From the NCBI RefSeq assembly GCF_900110755.1, contig NZ_FOFF01000005.1, forward strand, positions 1-64,000: a DNA stretch of 64,000 nucleotides, given 5' to 3'. The position numbers and the translations under genes were made by a program. Every line of letters begins with the position of its first letter. Positions within the stretch are counted from its first letter, which is position 1. This document shows, in pieces, positions 56,667 to 64,000 of the stretch. The DNA comes from Streptomyces sp. yr375. Its GTDB lineage: Bacteria > Actinomycetota > Actinomycetes > Streptomycetales > Streptomycetaceae. The notes beneath the pieces were generated by a model. The model saw only the letters and a program-made list of their open reading frames with translations, made no database searches and had not been told where the DNA came from.

Positions 56667-57446
56667 TCACCCTTTGTCGGCCTCCTCGATCATCTGCTTA
56701 AGCTTCGCCGGGGTCATCGACTGGTCCGCGTAGATGTTCTTGCCGTTGAACAGCACGGTCGGGGTGCCGCCGAAGTGGCCGTTCTGGAAGGCCTGGTTGG
56801 ACTTCTCGACCCAGCCGTTGTGCGTGCCCTCCTCCACGCAGATGCGGAACATGGAGGTGACCAGGCCGTCGACCTTGCCCGCCAGCTCCATGAGTTTGGC
56901 GCTCTTGGCGTACGCGTCGTCCGTCTCCACCGGCTGGTTCTCGTACAGCACGTCGTGGTAGGCGCGGAACAGTCCGGCGTCCTGGGCGCAGGCCGCCGCG
57001 TTCGCCGCGTTGCGGGAGCCGGTGCCGCCCATGTTGCCGTCGATGAGGGTGGCCAGGTGGTATTCGACCTTGAGCTTTCCGGCGTCCGTCAGCTCCTGGA
57101 TCGTGGGGCGGTACGCCGACTCGAAGGCCTTGCAGGCCGGGCAGCGGAAGTCCTCCCACACGGTGAGCGTGGACTTGGCGCTCTCCTTGCCGACGGGGAT
57201 GGCCAGCGTGTCCTTGCCGTTCGCCCCGAAAGGCGGCACGACCGGGCCCGCCTTGTCACTGCTGCCGTCGTCCTTGCCGGAGTTCGCGGCGACGACGCCG
57301 ATCACCGCCGCCAGGCCCAGGACGCAGACGACGCTCGACACCACGATCAGCTTCCGGCGCCGCCGCTCGGCGGCCTTCTGCTTGTCGCGCTCCGCCGCCA
57401 GCCGCTCCCGGGCGGTGCGCTTTCCGTCACGATTCTTGTCGCTCAC
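56667..57446 (-). CDS. Membrane-anchored DsbA-like thioredoxin-fold protein
   Basis: The 259-residue protein has a basic cytoplasmic N-terminus, a membrane helix (about 33-53) and an extracellular thioredoxin fold with CPAC (C102, C105) in WEDFRCPAC and the cis-proline loop GGTPTVLFNG. It should oxidise or isomerise disulphides in exported proteins. GTG 57446 (SDKNRDGKR) is used; an upstream ATG would add an unlikely leader. A short duplicated sequence TCACCCTTTG spans the stop. Confidence 0.88.
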   Translation of the reverse strand: MSDKNRDGKRTARERLAAERDKQKAAERRRRKLIVVSSVVCVLGLAAVIGVVAANSGKDDGSSDKAGPVVPPFGANGKDTLAIPVGKESAKSTLTVWEDFRCPACKAFESAYRPTIQELTDAGKLKVEYHLATLIDGNMGGTGSRNAANAAACAQDAGLFRAYHDVLYENQPVETDDAYAKSAKLMELAGKVDGLVTSMFRICVEEGTHNGWVEKSNQAFQNGHFGGTPTVLFNGKNIYADQSMTPAKLKQMIEEADKG

Positions 57447-57523
57447 ACCCCCAGAACGAACCGGGGAGGCGCATTGCGCCTCCCCGGTCCCAGGTCCACC
57501 CGTTCGAGTGAGCGGCCCTCCCG

Positions 57524-58342
57524 TCACGCCTGTCGGCGCACGCCCTTCGCCAGGTCGGCCGCGAGCGCGCGCACGGCCTCGACGCCGGCCGCGTCGTCCG
57601 GCGCGTCCAGCATCCGCTTGACGAAGGCCGAGCCGACGATCACGCCGTCGGCGAAGCCGGCCACCTCGGCGGCCTGCGTGGCGTCGGAGACGCCGAGGCC
57701 GACGCAGACGGGCAGGCCGGTGCCGGTGGCCCGGGTCCGCTCGACCAGGTCCTGCGCCTGCGCGCCGACCGACGCACGGGTGCCGGTGACCCCCATCAGC
57801 GAGGCGGCGTAGACGAAGCCGCTGCCCGCCTCGGTGATCTGGGCGAGCCGCGCGTCCTTGCTGCTCGGCGCCACGACGAAGACCGTCGCCAGACCGTGCT
57901 TGTCGGCGTGCTCACGCCACAGCGCCGACTCCTGCACCGGCAGGTCGGGCAGGATGCAGCCCGCCCCGCCCGCCTCGGCCAGTTCGGCGGTGAAGCGCTC
58001 GACGCCGTAGCGGTCGATCGGGTTCCAGTACGTCATGACGAGGATCGGCTTCCCGGTGGCCTCGTAGGCCTCGCGGACCGTGCGCATGACGTCCGCGATG
58101 CGCACCCCGCCGCGCAGGGCGATGTCGTCGGCGGTCTGGATGACCGGGCCGTCGAGGACCGGGTCGCTGTGCGGCAGACCGACCTCGACCACGTCCGCGC
58201 CGCCGTCCAGGACGGCCTTGATCGCCTCGATGCCGCCGGCCACGGTCGGGAACCCGGCCGGGAGGTAGGCGATGAGCGCGGAGCGGTCCTCGGCCTTGGC
58301 GGCGGCGAGGGTGTCGGCCAGCAGCCGGATGTTCCCGCTCAC
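57524..58342 (-). CDS. trpA: Tryptophan synthase alpha chain
   Basis: The 272-residue TIM-barrel subunit splits indole-3-glycerol phosphate into indole and glyceraldehyde 3-phosphate. Catalytic E53 and D64 lie in [16 protein letters not shown], and the phosphate loop reads [19 protein letters not shown]. The GTG start overlaps the trpB stop as GTGA. Confidence 0.97.
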   Translation of the reverse strand: MSGNIRLLADTLAAAKAEDRSALIAYLPAGFPTVAGGIEAIKAVLDGGADVVEVGLPHSDPVLDGPVIQTADDIALRGGVRIADVMRTVREAYEATGKPILVMTYWNPIDRYGVERFTAELAEAGGAGCILPDLPVQESALWREHADKHGLATVFVVAPSSKDARLAQITEAGSGFVYAASLMGVTGTRASVGAQAQDLVERTRATGTGLPVCVGLGVSDATQAAEVAGFADGVIVGSAFVKRMLDAPDDAAGVEAVRALAADLAKGVRRQA

Positions 58343-59622
58343 TTCGCGTCCCCCTCGATCTCGGCGGTGTCGGCCGCGTTGGCGGCGACCTCGGCGTCGG
58401 TGTCGTACAGCCCGAAGTAGCGGGCGGCGGTGTCCATGTCCTTGTCGCCGCGGCCGGACAGGTTGACGATGATCAGCCCGTCCTTGCCGAGTTCCTTGCC
58501 GACCTCCAGGGCGCCGGCCAGCGCGTGCGCGCTCTCGATGGCCGGGATGATGCCCTCGCTGCGCGACAGCAGGCGCAGCGCCTGCATGGCCGCGTCGTCG
58601 GTGACCGCGCGGTACTCGGCGCGGCCGGTGTCCTTGAGATAGGAGTGCTCGGGGCCGATGCCCGGGTAGTCCAGTCCCGCCGAGATGGAGTACGGCTCGG
58701 TGATCTGGCCCTCGTCGTCCTGGAGGACGTAGGAGCGGGAGCCGTGCAGGATGCCGGGCTCGCCCGCGGTCAGGGTCGCCGCGTGTTCGCCGGTCTCGAC
58801 GCCGTGCCCGGCCGGCTCGCAGCCGATCAGGCGCACGTCGGCGTCCGGGATGAAGGCGTGGAAGAGGCCGATGGCGTTGGAGCCGCCGCCGACGCAGGCG
58901 ACGGCCGCGTCGGGCAGCCGCCCGGCGCGCTCCAGGATCTGGCGCCGGGCCTCGACGCCGATGACGCGGTGGAAGTCGCGGACCATCGCCGGGAAGGGGT
59001 GCGGTCCGGCGACCGTGCCGAAGAGGTAGTGGGTGCGGTCGACGTTGGCGACCCAGTCGCGGAAGGCCTCGTTGATGGCGTCCTTCAGCGTGCGGCTGCC
59101 GGACTTCACGGCCACGACCTCGGCGCCCAGCATGCGCATCCGGGCCACGTTCAGGGCCTGGCGCTGGGTGTCGATCTCGCCCATGTAGATCGTGCACTCG
59201 AGCCCGAAGAGGGCGCAGGCGGTGGCCGTGGCCACGCCGTGCTGGCCGGCGCCGGTCTCGGCGATCACGCGCGTCTTGCCCATGCGCTTGGTGAGCAGCG
59301 CTTGGCCGAGCACGTTGTTGATCTTGTGGGAGCCGGTGTGGTTGAGGTCCTCGCGCTTGAGGAAGACGCGTGCGCCGCCGGCGTGTTCGGCGAACCGGGG
59401 CACCTCGGTGAGGGAGCTGGGGCGGCCGGTGTAGTGGACGAGCAGGTCGTCCAGTTCGCGGGCGAACTCGGGGTCGTGCTTGGCCTTGTCGTACTCGACG
59501 GCCACCTCGTCCACGGCGGCGACGAGGGCCTCCGGGATGAACTTGCCGCCGAACGCGCCGAAGTAGCCCTCGGCGGTGGGGACTTGACCCTCGGGGTCGG
59601 GGATGAAGAACTCGCTGGGCAT
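58339..59622 (-). CDS. trpB: Tryptophan synthase beta chain
   Basis: The 427-residue PLP enzyme joins indole and serine to form tryptophan. The PLP lysine K100 lies in HTGSHKINN, and the phosphate site is [10 protein letters not shown]. It is coupled to trpA and preceded by the trpM gene and a 134-bp leader that holds a hairpin. Confidence 0.97.
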   Translation of the reverse strand: MPSEFFIPDPEGQVPTAEGYFGAFGGKFIPEALVAAVDEVAVEYDKAKHDPEFARELDDLLVHYTGRPSSLTEVPRFAEHAGGARVFLKREDLNHTGSHKINNVLGQALLTKRMGKTRVIAETGAGQHGVATATACALFGLECTIYMGEIDTQRQALNVARMRMLGAEVVAVKSGSRTLKDAINEAFRDWVANVDRTHYLFGTVAGPHPFPAMVRDFHRVIGVEARRQILERAGRLPDAAVACVGGGSNAIGLFHAFIPDADVRLIGCEPAGHGVETGEHAATLTAGEPGILHGSRSYVLQDDEGQITEPYSISAGLDYPGIGPEHSYLKDTGRAEYRAVTDDAAMQALRLLSRSEGIIPAIESAHALAGALEVGKELGKDGLIIVNLSGRGDKDMDTAARYFGLYDTDAEVAANAADTAEIEGDAK

Positions 59623-59715
59623 GCGGAAACCTCACGGTGAGTTGTGGAAAAACACTAATCGCCGTGGGGGCAGGGCTTGTCGGACGACCTCAGGCCGTAC
59701 GTGGCCGGTCGCGCC

Positions 59716-59760
59716 CGCGCGGCTAGTAGCCGCGCGTCAGAAAGAGCCCCGCGCCCCTAG
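59716..59760 (-). other. Hairpin and common intergenic element upstream of trpB
   Basis: CGCGCGGCT (59716-59724) pairs with AGCCGCGCG (59728-59736) over a 3-base loop. Next to it, AGAAAGAGCCCCGCGCCCCT (59739-59758) is of a type I recall from many Streptomyces intergenic regions. The pair lies between trpM and trpB and might end or attenuate transcription. I see no Trp-rich leader peptide. Confidence 0.5.
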
Positions 59761-59933
59761 AAGAAGGGGCGTTGCCATCGCTGTCCGTTGACCTGGCCCG
59801 GCTCGTCTCCGATGACGTACCGAACCCTGCGGCCGTGCACCCGGCGGGCGGGCGCGCGGCAGCCACGGGGGCGGCAGCCGCGCGCGAGGCGGGCGTACCG
59901 GTCCGTGATCGGCGCAGGGGTCGTCGGAGTCAT
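59757..59933 (-). CDS. trpM: TrpM, small tryptophan-locus protein
   Basis: This 58-codon frame begins ATG at 59933 (MTPTTPAPITDRYARLARGC), ends WQRPFF and TAG at 59757, and lies between trpC and trpB. Its place, size and Arg-rich content agree with TrpM of S. coelicolor, reported to modulate tryptophan levels and to interact with a leucyl aminopeptidase. No catalytic motif is seen. The ribosome site is weak. It starts 21 bp after the trpC stop. Confidence 0.75.
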   Translation of the reverse strand: MTPTTPAPITDRYARLARGCRPRGCRAPARRVHGRRVRYVIGDEPGQVNGQRWQRPFF

Positions 59934-59954
59934 CGGGGTCAGCCTAGCGGCCGG

Positions 59955-60764
59955 TCAGCCGCGGCCGTGGCGCAGGGCCGGGTGTTCGCCGGCCGCGACC
60001 AGGTCGGCGACCGCCGTCTTGGGGTCGCGGCCCGTCACCAGGGACTCGCCGACCAGGACGGCGTCGGCGCCGGCGTTGGCGTACGCGATGAGGTCGTGCG
60101 GGCCTCGGACGCCGGACTCGGCGATCTTGACGATGTCGGCCGGGATCTCGGGGGCGACGCGCTCGAAGGTGCCGCGGTCGACCTCGAGGGTCTTCAGGTT
60201 GCGCGCGTTGACGCCGATCACCCTGGCGCCCGCGGCCACGGCGCGCTCGACCTCGTCCTCGTCGTGGACCTCGACCAGCGGGGTGAGGCCGATGGAAACG
60301 GCCCGCTCGATGAGGGACTCCAGGGCCGACTGCTCGAGGGCCGCCACGATCAGCAGCGCGAGGTCGGCGCCGTACGCGCGGGCCTCCCACAGTTGGTACG
60401 AGGTGACGATGAAGTCCTTGCGCAGTACGGGGATGTCGACCCGCGCGCGGACCGCTTCGAGGTCGGCCAGGGAGCCGCCGAAGCGGCGCTGTTCGGTGAG
60501 GACGGAGATGACGGCCGCGCCGCCCGCCTCGTAGTCGGCGGCCAGGCCGGCCGGGTCGGCGATGGCGGCCAGCGCGCCCTTGGACGGGCTGGAGCGCTTG
60601 ACCTCGCAGATGACCTTGACGCCGTCACCGCGCAGGGCGGCCACGCCGTCCTTGGCCGCGGGAGTCTTCGCCGCGCGCTCCTTGAGCTCCTCGAGGCTGA
60701 CGCGCGCCTGCCGCTCCGCGAGGTCGGCACGGACTCCGTCGATGATCTCGTCGAGCACACTCAC
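59955..60764 (-). CDS. trpC: Indole-3-glycerol phosphate synthase
   Basis: The 269-residue TIM-barrel enzyme forms indole-3-glycerol phosphate. Motifs are [11 protein letters not shown] (substrate lysine), [34 protein letters not shown] and [14 protein letters not shown] 60764 ([10 protein letters not shown]) follows GGAAGGGGG and is better than an upstream ATG. Monofunctional, not fused to TrpF. Confidence 0.97.
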   Translation of the reverse strand: MSVLDEIIDGVRADLAERQARVSLEELKERAAKTPAAKDGVAALRGDGVKVICEVKRSSPSKGALAAIADPAGLAADYEAGGAAVISVLTEQRRFGGSLADLEAVRARVDIPVLRKDFIVTSYQLWEARAYGADLALLIVAALEQSALESLIERAVSIGLTPLVEVHDEDEVERAVAAGARVIGVNARNLKTLEVDRGTFERVAPEIPADIVKIAESGVRGPHDLIAYANAGADAVLVGESLVTGRDPKTAVADLVAAGEHPALRHGRG

Positions 60765-60887
60765 GCGAGCGGCCCCCTTCCGGCAACCGGTGGAAAAACG
60801 ATGGTCACTCCGATGGTATCCGCAGGAAGGCGATGGCCTCACATCCAGTCGGCGGCGGTCCCACCACCTGGACGTTTCGCCGGTTGA

Positions 60888-61322
60888 TCAAGGATGCAGC
60901 CAGCCGCCGAACGGCAGGTTCCGGACGACCGTGAAGACCAGCAGCGACGCGCCCAGCGCCCAGAGCTGGACCGAGGTGAGGTCGACGCGCACGGGACGGC
61001 CGCGGGCCGCGCGGACCACCCAGACGGTCCACAGCACCGCGAATGCCAGATAGGCGGCGACGGCCGGAGCGTTGTCCTGGAGGGCGGTCCGGAAGTCGCC
61101 GTGCACGAACGCGTGCGCGCTGCGCAGGCCGCCGCAGCCGGGGCAGTACAGGCCCGTGTAGCGCAGCAGCGGGCAGGCGGGGTAGTGGCCGGGCTCGTTG
61201 GGGTCGACGGCCCCGACGTAGGCGAAGGCGCCGACGACGGCCGCGAGGATCCCGGCGGGCACGGCGAGTCGTCCCAGGGTCGTTGACGTCGCGCTCCGGC
61301 TGTCGGCGTTCACGCCTCGCAT
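60888..61322 (-). CDS. DUF2752 membrane protein
   Basis: The 144-residue protein has three membrane helices and the family motif CPLLRYTGLYCPGCGGLRSAHA with closely spaced cysteines, which may bind metal. It is found near trp genes in actinobacteria. Function unknown. ATG 61322 and GTG 61313 are both possible starts. Confidence 0.82.
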   Translation of the reverse strand: MRGVNADSRSATSTTLGRLAVPAGILAAVVGAFAYVGAVDPNEPGHYPACPLLRYTGLYCPGCGGLRSAHAFVHGDFRTALQDNAPAVAAYLAFAVLWTVWVVRAARGRPVRVDLTSVQLWALGASLLVFTVVRNLPFGGWLHP

Positions 61323-61349
61323 TGTGCCCCGGCGGGGTGGCACGCGCGC

Positions 61350-61391
61350 GTGAAGGGGCGGCCGGTCGTGCACCGGCCGCCCCTCTTCACG
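61350..61391 (-). terminator. Hairpin after the HGxxPAAW gene
   Basis: GGGGCGGCCGG (61355-61365) pairs with 61373-61383; flanking GTGAA and TTCAC extend the stem with a small bulge. It separates the HGxxPAAW gene from the DUF2752 gene on the minus strand. ACGCGCGCGT-type alternating tracts lie on both sides. Confidence 0.7.
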
Positions 61392-61424
61392 CACGCGCGC
61401 GTGCGTGAACGCCTCGCAGTGGGC

Positions 61425-61679
61425 TCAGCCCTCGACGGGGGCCGCCTCGCGGGTCGCCGGCGCGGTCTTGTGCACCGGGCGGGCGTCCTTCGGCATGCCC
61501 AGGCCCGCCGCGCTCATCGCGGCGCCGACCACACCGGAGAGGAGCACGATCGCCATGCCGGCCCAGAACCCGAGCGGCTCGTCCATCACCATGAACACGC
61601 CCGCGACGATGAACCCGATGGTGCAGATGGTGACGCCGGTCCAGGCGGCCGGGGTGTGTCCGTGGCTGCTGCCCGCCAT
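61425..61679 (-). CDS. HGxxPAAW-motif small membrane protein
   Basis: The 84-residue protein carries the motif SHGHTPAAW at its N-terminus and two membrane helices. Actinobacterial proteins of this kind lie beside trp genes; no function is known to me. GAGGAG lies seven bases before the ATG. Confidence 0.85.
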   Translation of the reverse strand: MAGSSHGHTPAAWTGVTICTIGFIVAGVFMVMDEPLGFWAGMAIVLLSGVVGAAMSAAGLGMPKDARPVHKTAPATREAAPVEG

Positions 61680-61823
61680 GACTTGCTCCTCATTGCTGTC
61701 TCTGTGTCCGTCCGAGCCGGACGCTCGTCGCCCATTGTCCCGTACGCACGCGCGTACCGGACGCGGGGGTGGTATCCGTTCGCGTCTGATTCACCACATC
61801 GGGAACCGCGGGCCGCGAGGCGG

Positions 61824-62465
61824 TCAGGCCGGGTCCGTGCCCGTCGGGTCCTCGCCGCGGTCCAGGGCCTTCCACATGTCCTCGGGCCGGTCGGGGTCGA
61901 CGGGCTTGGGGGCGCGCCGGGGTCGCGGGGTGCCGTCGCGTTCGTAGCGGCCGGACATGGCGGGCCACTGGCGGCCGTAGCGCAGGGCGAGGAGGCCGGC
62001 CAGGAGGATCAGGGCGCCGCCCGCCGCCGCCGCGTAGGGCCATGCGGTGTGGGTGAAGGAGGCCACGGTGGCCGAGGTGTCGCCGGAGGCCTTCGCGGCC
62101 TGTTCGTCGAGCGCGCTGCCGTCGGTGGCGCCGAGCAGGGCGGCGGCGATGATCCCGGCGCCGGAGAGCGTGAGCAGGGCGGAGACCGCGAAGCGGCCGG
62201 CCCGGCGGACGGCGAAGACGGCGACGAGCGCGGCGAGGCCCACTATGGCGAGCGCCGCGGGCAGGCCCGTGACGTCGCTGCCCCTGGCGGTCAGGGGGAA
62301 GTCGCCGCCGGCCACCGTCGCCGTGCCCGCCGACCAGCGCTGCCGGGTGGCCAGCAGGGCCACGGCCGCGCCCAGCGCGCCGCACAGCAGGGCGAGGGCG
62401 AGGCTCCGGCGGCCGGACCGGGCGGCGGTGTCGGATGCGGATCGGGGGTGCGGAACAGCAGTCAC
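61824..62465 (-). CDS. Trp-region membrane protein (TIGR02234-like)
   Basis: The 213-residue protein has four membrane helices (for example LALLCGALGAAVALLA and AAAAGGALILLAGLLAL) and a charged cytoplasmic tail with PVDPDRPEDMWKALDRGEDP. It matches the actinobacterial trp-locus membrane protein family. GTG 62465 (TAVPHP) or GTG 62474 may be the start. It lies just after trpE on the same strand. Confidence 0.83.
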   Translation of the reverse strand: MTAVPHPRSASDTAARSGRRSLALALLCGALGAAVALLATRQRWSAGTATVAGGDFPLTARGSDVTGLPAALAIVGLAALVAVFAVRRAGRFAVSALLTLSGAGIIAAALLGATDGSALDEQAAKASGDTSATVASFTHTAWPYAAAAGGALILLAGLLALRYGRQWPAMSGRYERDGTPRPRRAPKPVDPDRPEDMWKALDRGEDPTGTDPA

Positions 62466-62542
62466 GTACCCCACTATCGCCTGAACCCCGGGCGAACCGT
62501 CACCCGGGGTTCATATGACCCTCGTCCTACGGCCCGGGCCTG

Positions 62543-64000
<1,458 letters not shown>

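Noticed and set aside
60765..60887. Trp leader peptide and attenuator before trpC
   Set aside because: No short frame with clustered Trp codons and no pair of alternative stems was found.

Overview
The window is from a Streptomyces-type chromosome. The DNA is very GC-rich, GTG starts are common, genes are often coupled by ATGA or GTGA overlaps, and the gene order resembles the known S. coelicolor polA to trpE neighbourhood. These names rest on motifs and remembered families; no search was run.

Layout. 1-321 is the 3' end of an IS30-family transposase. It is followed by a 23-bp tandem repeat array (361-588) that runs up to the 3' end of polA (598-3330, minus). Next come a molybdopterin oxidoreductase, a hotdog thioesterase, two small secreted or membrane proteins, and a five-gene branched-chain amino-acid ABC transporter (7739-13468) with an internal hairpin after the binding protein. 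An ANTAR response regulator, an odd tRNA with a CAA anticodon and an HTH-LAGLIDADG protein follow, then pyk, a SIMPL-domain protein, a Tat-exported 5'-nucleotidase and an inositol-phosphatase-like enzyme. 20423-23319 holds a two-gene decarboxylase plus N-hydroxylase pair of hydroxamate-siderophore type without the later siderophore genes. Aminopeptidase N, chorismate mutase and a small metalloprotease close this part.

27580-37643 is the most striking block. Eleven genes match, in kind, order and orientation, the mycobacterial KstR2 regulon that degrades steroid rings C and D: two SDRs, echA20, ipdA, ipdB, ipdC, fadA6, kstR2, an ipdF-like SDR, and an adjacent acyl-CoA dehydrogenase pair like IpdE1/IpdE2. 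Both divergent promoters of the block carry a palindrome close to the recalled KstR2 operator, so one regulator could control all eleven genes. No HIP-CoA ligase or ring A/B genes are in the window.

After this come an FBP-type zinc protein with a perfect upstream palindrome, a VWA/TerF-like protein, a GH46 chitosanase, and glutamate synthase gltBD with a GlnR-like box. A VIT-family transporter has an iron-box-like site. 47476-55395 is a tightly coupled seven-gene operon: four ADP-ribosylglycohydrolase-family paralogues, a ribokinase-like kinase, a class III CoA-transferase and a CitE-like lyase. Its pathway is not known to me. The window ends with lgt, a DsbA-like thioredoxin and the trp region (trpA, trpB, the 58-codon trpM, trpC, three small membrane proteins and partial trpE).
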